Positions 8,288 to 17,025 of a DNA stretch of 64,000 nucleotides are shown here, in pieces. Position numbers and translations under genes: made by a program. The notes beneath the pieces are model-generated. The model saw only the letters and a program-made list of their open reading frames with translations. It was not told the origin of the DNA and searched no databases. Positions within the stretch are counted from its first letter, which is position 1. Each line of letters begins with the position of its first letter. Source of the DNA: an uncultured bacterium. GTDB taxonomy: Bacteria; Cyanobacteriota; Vampirovibrionia; Gastranaerophilales; Gastranaerophilaceae. The stretch is taken from the NCBI GenBank assembly GCA_949290355.1, contig CASERN010000009.1, positions 1 to 64,000 on the forward strand, in the 5' to 3' direction.

Positions 8288-9382
8288 GGATTGAGCTACG
8301 ACAAAACCGGTAGACCAACAATTTTGCAAGTTAAATCCTCCGCAGAAACCGTCTATATCCATCACTTCTCCACAAAAATATATATGTGGAATAATTTTTG
8401 ATTCTAAAGTTTTAGAATTTATTTGGTTTAAGTCAACTCCTCCTGATGTAACAACTTCACTATCAGGAGATGGACCTACAATTGTTACCTCAAAATGATG
8501 TAATTTTTCCAAAATTTTATCACGAGTCTTCCCATCTATGTCATGGCATTTTTTTTCAGGATTAATCCCTTCATTTTCCAGACAATACTCTGCAAAAGAT
8601 TTTGGGACATGCTCTCCCAATAAATTTTTTATACTCTTATGAGGATTTGAATTCAATTCAATCTGCAAATCAATGTCCCCAATAAAATCAAAGGTTAATT
8701 TATAAGGATATTTATCTCGTGCTTTCAATGACGAAATTTTATAAACAGCAGGCCCTGATATCCCTTTATGAGTGAATAAAACATCATTCACGGAAACCCC
8801 GCTTAAAGATGAAAAATCCTCAACTGTTCTAAGACCGACAAGTGCTGGTTTCGGCTCTATAATCTTATGTCCCAACATCTTTATCATATCATAAGAAGCA
8901 TGCCCGCCAATTGCGATTATTACATAATCCGCTTTATAAGCTCCCATATTAGTAACAACAGAAAATCCTTGATTTATTCTCAATACTTCCTCTTTTACAA
9001 ATTTTACTTTTTTCAAAGAATTAAGAATTTTTTCTCTGACCTCAGATGAACTATTAGATATAGGGAAAATTCTCATATCATCTTGTATATAAGTCTTAAC
9101 ACCTATACTTTCAAAAAAATCAACAGTATCAGCTGTTCCAAATTTTGAGAATACTGAATATAAAAACTTTTCGCCTCTTGGATAATTCGATGCCAATTCC
9201 TTATTGTCATACTCTGCATGCGCTAAATTACACCTACCACCACCTGTAGGAAGTATAGTCCTTAATATTTTACCTTTTTCAATAATAGTAACATCAAACT
9301 TATCCTGCAAAAAATAGGCACATATACAGCCCGCAGGACCACCACCCACAATTATGATTTTAGATTTCAACTCTTGTTCCAT
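8264..9382 (-). CDS. BaiN/HI0933-family FAD-dependent oxidoreductase
   Basis: This 372-residue flavoprotein opens with the dinucleotide-binding motif IIIVGGGPAGCICAYFLQ, followed by TGGGRCNLAH, the HI0933-family signature. Near the end it has YFCGEVMDIDGFCGGFNLQN, the second FAD contact of the family. The family reduces unsaturated or poorly defined substrates with NAD(P)H; the exact substrate cannot be inferred. It is slightly shorter than typical members (about 400). Its 5' end overlaps folK by 23 bases on the same strand, so the two are probably co-transcribed. Confidence 0.88.
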   Translation of the reverse strand: MEQELKSKIIIVGGGPAGCICAYFLQDKFDVTIIEKGKILRTILPTGGGRCNLAHAEYDNKELASNYPRGEKFLYSVFSKFGTADTVDFFESIGVKTYIQDDMRIFPISNSSSEVREKILNSLKKVKFVKEEVLRINQGFSVVTNMGAYKADYVIIAIGGHASYDMIKMLGHKIIEPKPALVGLRTVEDFSSLSGVSVNDVLFTHKGISGPAVYKISSLKARDKYPYKLTFDFIGDIDLQIELNSNPHKSIKNLLGEHVPKSFAEYCLENEGINPEKKCHDIDGKTRDKILEKLHHFEVTIVGPSPDSEVVTSGGVDLNQINSKTLESKIIPHIYFCGEVMDIDGFCGGFNLQNCWSTGFVVAQSLNFALGL

Positions 9383-9869
9383 ACAAAAATACCATTTCAG
9401 GATTTTCTAAATCATTATGTAATTCTGTAATAGTTTTGTGTAATACCGGATGTTCAAAATTTGGAATTAATTCAAGTAAAGGCACCAAAGTAAATGCTCG
9501 TAAATGTAAAAATTTATGAGGAATAATTAAATCTGACTCATTTATAATTTCCTTATTATAAAAAAGAATATCAATATCAATAGTTCTATCAGAATAGCCT
9601 TTGGAATCAGGATTTCTTTTTCGCCCTAACTGATTTTCAATTCTTTGGCATTCTTTCAAAAGATCTTTAGGAGACAAACTTGTTTTGACTTCTAATACAG
9701 CATTTACAAACCAGTTTTCAGAATCCATATCCCAAGGCTCTGTTTCATAAAAAGCAGAAGTCCTTATTAAAGAAATATTCTCAGAAGCAGAAATCAAACT
9801 CGTTGCCTGCTGAATAAAACCTATACGATCTCCAAAATTTGAACCTAAACTTAAATATACTATTGCCAT
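9360..9869 (-). CDS. folK: 2-amino-4-hydroxy-6-hydroxymethyldihydropteridine pyrophosphokinase
   Basis: Transfers pyrophosphate from ATP to hydroxymethyl-dihydropterin in folate synthesis. The start MAIVYLSLGSNFGDR carries the family GSN-GDR motif, and the middle contains ETEPWDMDSENWFVNAV and SDRTIDIDILFY with the metal-binding DIDI. The 169 residues from the ATG at 9869 match the usual 160-170; a longer reading frame adds 12 unmatched residues. No clear ribosome-binding site is seen. The pabA/pabBC genes 4 kb away belong to the same pathway. Confidence 0.93.
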   Translation of the reverse strand: MAIVYLSLGSNFGDRIGFIQQATSLISASENISLIRTSAFYETEPWDMDSENWFVNAVLEVKTSLSPKDLLKECQRIENQLGRKRNPDSKGYSDRTIDIDILFYNKEIINESDLIIPHKFLHLRAFTLVPLLELIPNFEHPVLHKTITELHNDLENPEMVFLYGTRVEI

Positions 9870-9961
9870 ATAAAATATTTTAAAATTTTTAATACACAAT
9901 GTCAATATAAAAACTTTAATTTGAATGATTGCTATGTTTATAATATAATTTGCTTGGAACT

Positions 9962-11203
9962 ATGTTTATTTACAGAATATTATCTACAATATTATTTTTA
10001 ATTTCTTTACCGTTTTACGCTGTAATAAGAGCATGTCGCGGGAAATTTCTTCCCGGGTGGAAAGCTAAATTTGGTCATTTTAATACTCCTGAAATCGGAA
10101 ATAAAGTTATCATGTTTCATGGTGTATCCGTGGGAGAAGTTATTGCCCTTGAAAATTTAATTAAGAAAGTAAAAGAAGTTTTTCCTGAATACAAAATAGT
10201 AGTAACAACCGGAACAAAAACAGGACAAGAAATCGCACATAAAAAATTTGAAAATATAGCGGACTTTATTACATATTTCCCATTTGATATTACCTTTAGC
10301 GTAAATTCATTTTTAAAAAAAATTAATCCTAGTATTGTATTGATAGCAGAAACTGAACTATGGCCGACTTTTGCATATTATTGTAACAAAAAAAATATTC
10401 CTCTTTTGGTAATTAACGGTAGAATATCTGATTCCACTTACAAAAGCTACCGATTACTAAAAGGATTTTTTAAACAACTATTTAAAAACTATACAAAAAT
10501 CTTAACTCAAAGCGAAGAAGACAAAGAAAAGTTTATTATGATAGGAGCTCCTGTTGAAAGAACTCTTGTTATGAAAAATTTAAAATTTGACGTAAAAAGA
10601 ATTGATGCAAATATTGAGATAGGCAAAGGCTCAAGCAGGATTATAATAGCCGGAAGTACACATAAAGGAGAAGATGAAATAATATTAAATTCTTTTACCA
10701 ATTTAAAAAAAGAATTTCCGGATATTAAACTTTTACTAGCACCTAGACATCTTACAAGAGTTAATAGCGTAAAAGAACTCGTTGAAAAAACAAACTTCCC
10801 ATATGGGCAACGTTCAAAAAATGATGACTTTTCTAAAAATGATATCATTATTTTAGATACATTGGGAGAACTTAGCAAAATGTATCAAATATGTGATTTT
10901 GCTTTTATTGGCGGCAGTTTTAATAAAACTGGCGGTCATAACCCACTTGAAGCTATCGTATATGACAAACCGGTAATTTCAGGGCCATCAATTCACAACT
11001 TTAGAGATATATATTGGATTCTGACAAGAAATAACGCAGGAAAAATTGTTAAAAATCAAAATGAACTAACTGAATATATGCATAAACTTTTATCTGATAA
11101 AGAATTCTATATTAAAAGCTGCAACGATTGTAAAAATGTTTTCTCATCTCAACAAGGAGCAATGGAATTTGTAATCAAAGAATTACAAAGTATTTTAAAG
11201 TAA
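9962..11203 (+). CDS. waaA: 3-deoxy-D-manno-octulosonic acid (Kdo) transferase
   Basis: A 413-residue GT30 enzyme that adds Kdo to lipid A precursor at the inner membrane. It begins with a signal anchor (ILSTILFLISLPFYAVIRA), then HGVSVGEVIALENLIKK with the catalytic Glu, VVTTGTKTGQEIA, and the C-terminal GGSFNKTGGHNPLEAIVYD typical of the family. The ATG at 9962 fits better than a TTG 12 bases upstream. Together with lpxB and lpxI it shows that the cell makes Kdo-lipid A. It is divergent from folK, with only about 90 bases between. Confidence 0.92.
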   Translation: MFIYRILSTILFLISLPFYAVIRACRGKFLPGWKAKFGHFNTPEIGNKVIMFHGVSVGEVIALENLIKKVKEVFPEYKIVVTTGTKTGQEIAHKKFENIADFITYFPFDITFSVNSFLKKINPSIVLIAETELWPTFAYYCNKKNIPLLVINGRISDSTYKSYRLLKGFFKQLFKNYTKILTQSEEDKEKFIMIGAPVERTLVMKNLKFDVKRIDANIEIGKGSSRIIIAGSTHKGEDEIILNSFTNLKKEFPDIKLLLAPRHLTRVNSVKELVEKTNFPYGQRSKNDDFSKNDIIILDTLGELSKMYQICDFAFIGGSFNKTGGHNPLEAIVYDKPVISGPSIHNFRDIYWILTRNNAGKIVKNQNELTEYMHKLLSDKEFYIKSCNDCKNVFSSQQGAMEFVIKELQSILK

Positions 11204-11348
11204 GCTATATAAATGGTTTTGAGAAAAATATATAGTATAAATGAATGATTTTTATTAAGAATTATTAAGTTTTTTGTTATAATTATTAAAGAATTTCTTT
11301 AATATGGTCGTATATCATGTCAAGGAAACAAAGTGAAAGGAAAAAGTC

Positions 11349-12431
11349 ATGGGTATGGCTGCTTCGCAGGCAAGATTCTTAGGTCTTACTGCAAGAAAAT
11401 CAAATGTTGAATATGAAGGACAGCAAGTCAACCAACAAAGAACGACTTTGTCAAACCAATCAGCTAATTATTACAATCAGCTTTTGGGTATGACTGTTCC
11501 TGTTCCGCCATCTGTATCAGATTATACAAAAACTGTATATTCATTTACAGACGGTTCACTTAAAAACTCAATTACTACAATGATTGCTCAACAAGATGGG
11601 ACTTATTTGATTAGTTATACATCTTCTTGGCAAAATGACTTTGCAATGATATCTACAAATCCTACAGTTTATACTAGAACAGGTGAAGAAGGTAATTACG
11701 AATACTATGTTGGAGGTACCAAACTAAGACTTCTTGCTGATGGTAAAAGTATTGATGAAATCAATACAATGACATCTGAAGAATTACAAGCTCTTAGAGA
11801 ATCTGACAATTATCTAAAAACAATTACAGATGACAAACAACTTAAAAATTTACTTATTGAAGAAAGTCAATATATTTCTCAACTAGAAGACAAATATGGT
11901 GAATCTCAAAGTGGTTGGATGGTAAGATACGTACAAAATACAACAACAAATACTTGGACTCCATATTTTGTAAATAAAGATGTATTAGAATCAGAAAGCA
12001 CAACTTATAACAAAGATACCGGAGCTTCTCAAAGCACAATTCCAACATACACAGTTGGTTCTGCAACAGAAACAGAAGAAATCAAAGGTGTAAATGCAAG
12101 ATTAGAATTAGATGCAAGTGGAAGAATTATAAATATCACAATTATAGATGATGCTGATAACGAAAGAACTTATGCAGTATCTACAAGTACAACAACTGAT
12201 CAATCCGCATACGATGATGCAATGAACCAATATGAATACGACAAATATGAATATGATCAATATATCCAAGAAATAAATGCAAAAATCGAAATTGTTCAAG
12301 CTCAAGATAAAAACCTTGAATTAAGATTGAAACAATTAGATACTGAACAAGATGCAATTCAAACTGAAATGGACGCAGTTCAAAAAGTTATTGAAAAGAA
12401 CACTGAATCTACATTCAAAACATTCGGTTAA
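11349..12431 (+). CDS. unknown protein with MGMAASQAR N-terminus and C-terminal coiled coil
   Basis: A 360-residue protein starting MGMAASQARFLGLTARKSNV, without signal peptide, rich in Ser/Thr/Gln and Tyr. Residues 295-345 (EINAKIEIVQAQDKNLELRL) form a coiled coil, and it ends ESTFKTFG. The N-terminal pattern recalls axial proteins of secretion or flagellar-hook type, where terminal helices pack together, but I cannot assign it to one. AAAGGA precedes the ATG by 8 bases. A 145-base spacer separates it from waaA and a terminator follows, so it is probably a single-gene transcript. Confidence 0.7.
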   Translation: MGMAASQARFLGLTARKSNVEYEGQQVNQQRTTLSNQSANYYNQLLGMTVPVPPSVSDYTKTVYSFTDGSLKNSITTMIAQQDGTYLISYTSSWQNDFAMISTNPTVYTRTGEEGNYEYYVGGTKLRLLADGKSIDEINTMTSEELQALRESDNYLKTITDDKQLKNLLIEESQYISQLEDKYGESQSGWMVRYVQNTTTNTWTPYFVNKDVLESESTTYNKDTGASQSTIPTYTVGSATETEEIKGVNARLELDASGRIINITIIDDADNERTYAVSTSTTTDQSAYDDAMNQYEYDKYEYDQYIQEINAKIEIVQAQDKNLELRLKQLDTEQDAIQTEMDAVQKVIEKNTESTFKTFG

Positions 12432-12519
12432 TATACATTTTAAACATTTTTGTAAATCATTTTTAAATATATATACCGAAAAAAAATTTTTTAATAAATT
12501 TCCTTTCCCTTTTTTCCTT

Positions 12520-12547
12520 ACGACTTTTATGAAAAGTCGTTTTTTAT
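12520..12547. terminator. intrinsic terminator
   Basis: ACGACTTTT-AT-GAAAAGTCGT, followed by TTTTTATTA, lies between two convergent genes and is flanked by T-rich and A-rich sequence suitable for the plus-strand gene. Confidence 0.75.
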
Positions 12548-13329
12548 TATTCAGATTGGATAGACAGATTCATGAATTCAATATCGTCATAGTCAATATA
12601 AGCAGTCTGTTTAAGATTCCTACCTGTATGTATAGTTACCTCATTCATCTGTCCTGGACGTAAAAGATTATTTGGAATTTTTATTCTTTGACCATCTCCA
12701 TTCAATTGAATATCTGCAATTTTTATTCCGTTAAAAAATACTTCAGGCGGACTCGCAAAAGAACTTACGATAGAATTTTGTTTCATATTCTTTGCCATAA
12801 GCGTATCAATACCGATAATAGAACCTATGACAAGATAATTCGTTTTTGACAAAGATTCTGCTCCTATTTTAAAAGCTTTTGTAAAAAACGGACCAATTGA
12901 CTTTCCTTTAAACTCCCCAGAGTTCGCTGAATTCGCCGAAAAATTGTCATCTCCTAAATGAAACATTTCAGAAGAAATAATTACATCTTGAACATTACTT
13001 TTTTCAATACCTAAAACAATTGGTTTAGCGGCAATTTTTTCATTAATCGTTAAAGAAAACGGTCTATATCCTTCTTTTTCAACAGAAAGAATTGTTGAAT
13101 CTTCAATATTTGAAGTCAAATTAAAAGCTCCATCACTATCAGTAAGAGTAGAAAAATTTTGTTTCGGCAAACTTACTTTAGCGCCGGCAACAGGTAAATT
13201 TGTAGCATTGTCAACGACCCTGCTTTGATTTCCAATTCCTGTCTTTGAAATTCCACCTTCAACAACAGCTGCTTCTACAGAAGAAATAAAAGAAGAAAAC
13301 AATAACAAAAATATAATAAAATATCTCAT
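12547..13329 (-). CDS. secreted protein with carboxypeptidase-regulatory-like domain
   Basis: The 260-residue protein has a signal peptide (MRYFIIFLLLFSSFISSVEA). Residues 38-100 match a CarboxypepD_reg-like beta sandwich (VVDNATNLPVAGAKVSLPKQ, TDSDGAFNLT). The rest contains an amphipathic segment and ends with a beta-rich domain. It is probably exported to the periplasm or surface and may act as a binding or structural module; no catalytic motif is seen. There is a separate transcript on each side. Confidence 0.7.
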   Translation of the reverse strand: MRYFIIFLLLFSSFISSVEAAVVEGGISKTGIGNQSRVVDNATNLPVAGAKVSLPKQNFSTLTDSDGAFNLTSNIEDSTILSVEKEGYRPFSLTINEKIAAKPIVLGIEKSNVQDVIISSEMFHLGDDNFSANSANSGEFKGKSIGPFFTKAFKIGAESLSKTNYLVIGSIIGIDTLMAKNMKQNSIVSSFASPPEVFFNGIKIADIQLNGDGQRIKIPNNLLRPGQMNEVTIHTGRNLKQTAYIDYDDIEFMNLSIQSE

Positions 13330-13490
13330 GAACCCTCTTTTCTGATTTATAATACGGATATTTTAAATGAATAATCTATTGAATTTAATTAATCAAAAAA
13401 CTTTTTTTGTATTAGTTAAAAAAAATTTATAAATAATATTTGAAATTTTAAATGTTTTTGGTATTATAATTATATAGAAATTGAATATAT

Positions 13491-13574
13491 GCCGAAGTGA
13501 TGAAATTGGTAGACGTGCTAGACTCAAAATCTTGTGTGGGCAACCACGTGCCGGTTCGAGTCCGGCCTTCGGCA
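13491..13574 (+). tRNA. tRNA-Leu (anticodon CAA)
   Basis: Acceptor GCCGAAG pairs with CTTCGGC. The anticodon loop CTCAAAA has CAA in the centre, a long variable arm (TGTGGGCAACCACGT) marks a class II tRNA, and GGTTCGAGTCC forms the T arm. CCA is not encoded. TATAAT at 13465-13470 with TTGAAA 19 bases upstream is a probable promoter. Confidence 0.95.
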
Positions 13575-13579
13575 AATAA

Positions 13580-13610
13580 AAGGACACTCTTTGTATAGAG
13601 TGTCTTTTTA
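13580..13610 (+). terminator. intrinsic terminator after tRNA-Leu
   Basis: GACACTCT-TTGTAT-AGAGTGTC followed by TTTTTATTTT, starting 9 bases after the tRNA. Confidence 0.85.
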
Positions 13611-13700
13611 TTTTATATTACAGCTTAAGCACAAAACAAATACACAATATGCCCCTAAGCAACTTCTGTGTATTTTTAAGACCGTTTTGCTCGGAAGTGG

Positions 13701-13740
13701 TTCTGGCGTTGCGAGGGCGAATCGTCCGAAGCAATCCAGA
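13701..13740. repeat. REP-like GC-rich palindrome
   Basis: In an AT-rich spacer of about 290 bases this 40-base stretch is clearly GC-rich. TCTGG (13702) pairs with CCAGA, GTTGC with GCAAT, and GGGC with GTCC around a GAATC loop. From memory it resembles dispersed intergenic palindromes of the TTGCGAGG...GAAGCAATCC type found in many bacteria. No ORF with a ribosome-binding site covers the spacer; the remainder shows nothing. Confidence 0.55.
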
Positions 13741-13904
13741 TTTTGGGATGTCAGAAGTCTGTTGACTATCTCAATTTCAAAACGGACAAAAAGTAACTTT
13801 TTTTGCACTTTTTTACTCAAAATTTGTACTGTTATTGCAAACTTTTGCACAATATTACACTCTAAAATTTTTGTAGTGTTGAATGTCAATTGTTCAACAC
13901 GACC

Positions 13905-14468
13905 TCAAGTGGCTAATTCAATAAAATTTCTAAAAATATCAATTCCCTTTTCGGTTAAAATTGCTTCGGGGTGGAATTGTACTCCGTAAATATTTTTGTC
14001 TTTTATTTTTATCGCCATTGGGATATTGTCCTCTGTTTTTGCAGTAATTTCAATATCTTTTGTCGGTTCTGTTATCATTAACGAATGGTATCTTGTGGCT
14101 GAAAAACCTTGTTTTAAACCTTTAAATAATAAATAATCTTTATCATAATATATTTTGGAATTTTTACCATGGTATGGTTCAGGTGCATTGACAATTTTAG
14201 CTCCAAAATATTTGGCAATACACTGCATACCTAAACACACACCTAAAATTGCCTTTTTATTCTTATAATAATCTATAACATCCATGCATATCCCTGAATT
14301 ATCAGGATTTCCCCATCCTGGAGAGATTAATATCTTTTCAAAATTAAGTTTTTTTATCTCATCAAGTGCTAATTCGTTATTCTTAATAACAATAGGTTTA
14401 ATGCCAAGTATTTTTATATATTGCACAATATTATAAGTAAAAGAGTCATAATTATCTATAATCAACAT
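13905..14468 (-). CDS. pabA: aminodeoxychorismate/anthranilate synthase glutamine amidotransferase subunit
   Basis: A 187-residue class I glutamine amidotransferase: LIIDNYDSFTYNIVQY at the start, the nucleophile Cys in LGVCLGMQCIAKYFGA and the His/Glu pair in VQFHPEAILTEKG. It releases ammonia from glutamine for the synthase subunit. Its start overlaps the stop of the upstream pabBC gene (ATG within TTATGTTGA), so the two are translationally coupled. The pairing with a PabB-PabC fusion makes the folate role more likely than tryptophan synthesis, although such subunits can serve both. Confidence 0.9.
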   Translation of the reverse strand: MLIIDNYDSFTYNIVQYIKILGIKPIVIKNNELALDEIKKLNFEKILISPGWGNPDNSGICMDVIDYYKNKKAILGVCLGMQCIAKYFGAKIVNAPEPYHGKNSKIYYDKDYLLFKGLKQGFSATRYHSLMITEPTKDIEITAKTEDNIPMAIKIKDKNIYGVQFHPEAILTEKGIDIFRNFIELAT

Positions 14469-16093
14469 AATTCCACCTCTATAATTCCTCTGATAGAATT
14501 AAAACAATAGATTTTATCTGCCTGTTTTAAATCGTCAATGTACAAAACTTTTTCCTTTATTTTTCCAGTTCTTATAAGTTTTTGCCTCATTATTCCGTTC
14601 AATAACCCGCATTCAACAGGTGGAGTGTAGATGTTTTTACCTTGTTTAACCGCAATATTTGTATAGCTGCCCTCTGTTATTTCGCCTTTTTCATTTATTC
14701 CGATTTCATCAAAAACATCTTTTGGAGCCGGAGTTCTTATACTTGTTTTATGATAGCAAAACGGGTTTGATAGATTAACTTTGTGTCCTATTTTTATTTT
14801 GGGATTAGAAACTATATCAGGTATCGGTCTTGTACTAACCTCAAAATCTCCGTTTTTAAAAAGTTCTATTCTTGTTACAATACCATTTTTTATTTGTAAT
14901 TTTTCTATCTTATTATTCCACTTAAACCCTAATTCTTTGGCAGAATTTTTTAATCTTTTTATATGTAATTCAAAATTATCCTTCATTGTTTCAATAAGAG
15001 AAAAATTTGTTTGCAGAAACTTAGTTTTAGTTAAAGTTTCTTCCCATTCATCTTCAGCGGTTGAATCCCAGACTATTGCTCCGCCTGCCCAATATTTATA
15101 ATCTTTTTCGTAGTATTTTCGCTGTAAAATTCTTATAGGAACAGAAAAAACAGATTTATCTTTGTGTAAATATCCTATCGCACCGCAATATACATTTCTC
15201 GAGTCAATTTCAGTTTCTTCTATTACTCTCATTGTTGAAACCTTTGGAGCACCAGTTATAGAGCCACATGGGTAAATTGCGTTAATAATATCATATAGAG
15301 TAATATTTTCTTCTAATTCTGCCGATATTTCTGATGTCATTTGAAAAAGTGTTTTGTGTTCTTCTATATCAAAAAGTTTATCAACATTCACCGTACCTGT
15401 TGTTGAAATTCTCCCTAAATCATTACGCAGTAAATCAACAATCATAATATTTTCTGCTCTGTTTTTTATATCATTGAAAAGAAACTCTTTTAATTTTTTG
15501 TCCTCTTGTTTTGTTTTCCCTCTTTGAATTGTACCTTTCATTGGTTTTGTCAAAATTTTTCTGCCGTCAATAGTAAAAAACATTTCAGGCGAGAAGGATA
15601 AAATTGTTTCATATTTGTTTTGTAAAAAAGCGTTATATTGTGTTGTCTGATTTTGCAAAAAATAATTGTATAAATCAAATTCTTCAGCATTTGTTTTTAA
15701 GGTCGAGGGGTATGTATAATTAACCTCATAAGTAATTCCGTTTTTAATTTTATCTTTTATGTATGCAATTTTTTTTATGTAATTTTCTTTTGTAATCAGA
15801 GGTTCAATTATCGTGCCAATTTTATAGTCTGGAGTTTTTGGAATAAATTGTTCATAATCTTCAAACGCTTCAAAATAAATCAAGGGTAAGTAAATGCTAG
15901 GATAATTATTTGGGCAAATACAATAGTCAGCATTTGCAGATTTTGACAAATCGTATCGCATATAACCAACTAAATGTAAGCCTTTGTTTTGTAATTTTTC
16001 TATTTTGTATAAAGCAGATTTTACAAACTCTGGTTCAAAAACTTCTATGATTTCAACAGGATCTTTAAATAACTTATCTGAATATATTTGCAT
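14462..16093 (-). CDS. pabB: aminodeoxychorismate synthase component I fused to 4-amino-4-deoxychorismate lyase
   Basis: A two-enzyme fusion that makes 4-aminobenzoate from chorismate. Residues 1-360 are a chorismate-binding PabB domain with KPMKGTIQRG, DLLRNDLGRI, PCGSITGAPK and GAIGYLHKDK. The last 185 are a class IV aminotransferase-fold PabC domain ending EITEGSYTNIAVKQGKNI and GLLNGIMRQKLI. The ATG at 16093 gives MQIYSDKLFKDPVEII, the usual N-terminal length for such fusions. In-frame GTG (16132) and TTG (16162) would extend it; none has a ribosome-binding site. A TATAAT box lies just before the ATG, so the message may be leaderless. Confidence 0.88.
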   Translation of the reverse strand: MQIYSDKLFKDPVEIIEVFEPEFVKSALYKIEKLQNKGLHLVGYMRYDLSKSANADYCICPNNYPSIYLPLIYFEAFEDYEQFIPKTPDYKIGTIIEPLITKENYIKKIAYIKDKIKNGITYEVNYTYPSTLKTNAEEFDLYNYFLQNQTTQYNAFLQNKYETILSFSPEMFFTIDGRKILTKPMKGTIQRGKTKQEDKKLKEFLFNDIKNRAENIMIVDLLRNDLGRISTTGTVNVDKLFDIEEHKTLFQMTSEISAELEENITLYDIINAIYPCGSITGAPKVSTMRVIEETEIDSRNVYCGAIGYLHKDKSVFSVPIRILQRKYYEKDYKYWAGGAIVWDSTAEDEWEETLTKTKFLQTNFSLIETMKDNFELHIKRLKNSAKELGFKWNNKIEKLQIKNGIVTRIELFKNGDFEVSTRPIPDIVSNPKIKIGHKVNLSNPFCYHKTSIRTPAPKDVFDEIGINEKGEITEGSYTNIAVKQGKNIYTPPVECGLLNGIMRQKLIRTGKIKEKVLYIDDLKQADKIYCFNSIRGIIEVELC

Positions 16094-16162
16094 TTTGTTA
16101 TTATACAACGAATAAACCGGGCAGTCAGACACTAGGAAAAAAATACTTAGACTCCCTGTCAA

Positions 16163-16533
16163 AAACTATCAAACCGATTGTTATTTTACATTCTGATACA
16201 AATATATACAAGATATATTAGAAGTTTTTTCAAAAAATAAATAGAATTGGAATAAAAAAAACTTTTCTAAATTAAAGATATACGATTAAGATAAAAACTG
16301 AACTAGTCAGTAATTTTTTTGAATTTAGATAAACCTAACAGTTAAGTCTACTCAAACTAATTATTAAATTAGCTTCCGTTATAGATTCGCAATAACATAA
16401 TTAAGGTCGTATATATAAAATATTTTAAAAATTTGTCAGGCAAAGCCTGACCTCCAATTTTTACAATATAATGACTTTGCAAATCAACCTATAATCATAA
16501 ATATAGATGTAATTAATTGAATACAAAAACCTT
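16163..16533. other. AT-rich intergenic stretch
   Basis: About 370 bases between the pabBC gene and a small unknown gene. No ORF with a ribosome-binding site is seen. The only clear structure is the GTCAGGC/GCCTGAC hairpin near its right end, listed separately as a terminator. Confidence 0.6.
16422..16452 (-). terminator. intrinsic terminator for the 89-residue gene
   Basis: On the minus strand GTCAGGC-TTT-GCCTGAC is followed by AAATTTTTAAAATATTTT, 83 bases after the stop codon of the small gene upstream. The stem is perfect (7 bp). Confidence 0.55.
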
Positions 16534-16803
16534 CTATGCTTCGTAATTTATATGCTTCCCGGATTCATCATATTCTTCGTGGATTTTACCTTTCGCATAT
16601 TTTCCATTTACATAAACTAAATCAATTGATGCAATTTTTCCATTTGAATGAAAATTTGTTGTTATTTCCATTGGATGATATTCATCAGGACCAAAATTTT
16701 CAGACCAACTAATTATTTTAGAGTCTTTTGACGGCTCAGAATCACATTCATAACAATCAGATTTAAAAGTCTGTAAATATGGTGATTGTTTGATTATTTT
16801 CAT
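16534..16803 (-). CDS. small unknown protein
   Basis: An 89-residue soluble protein beginning MKIIKQSPYLQTFKSDCYEC, with GAGGTAAG 6 bases before the ATG. It has no signal peptide or membrane helix. The central part (NFHSNGKIASIDLVYVNGKY) has the look of a small beta-sheet repeat like those of MORN or antitoxin-type modules, but the match is too weak to name. It stands alone between two longer AT-rich spacers. Confidence 0.55.
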   Translation of the reverse strand: MKIIKQSPYLQTFKSDCYECDSEPSKDSKIISWSENFGPDEYHPMEITTNFHSNGKIASIDLVYVNGKYAKGKIHEEYDESGKHINYEA

Positions 16804-17025
16804 TTTTTCTTACCTCAAAATATTTTACACTCTGTAATAAGCTAAAAAACATCTCTGAAAATTTTTTTTGCTAAATATTATATTTTATGTAACATTTCTT
16901 AAATGCCAATAATATATAAAAATAGTAAAACTATATTTATATTAATTTCAATATATTATAAATCATGATCTATCATTAAGGTTAAAAGAATATTGATCTT
17001 GGATTGAAACTAGCAAAAAAAAATT

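Noticed and set aside
12352-12663. 103-codon plus-strand ORF
   Set aside because: It overlaps the end of the 360-residue gene, a terminator and the secreted-protein gene; composition is that of a shadow frame.
13534-13989. 151-codon plus-strand ORF over tRNA-Leu and pabA
   Set aside because: It begins inside the tRNA and crosses its terminator, a REP-like palindrome and the pabA 3' end; no ribosome-binding site.
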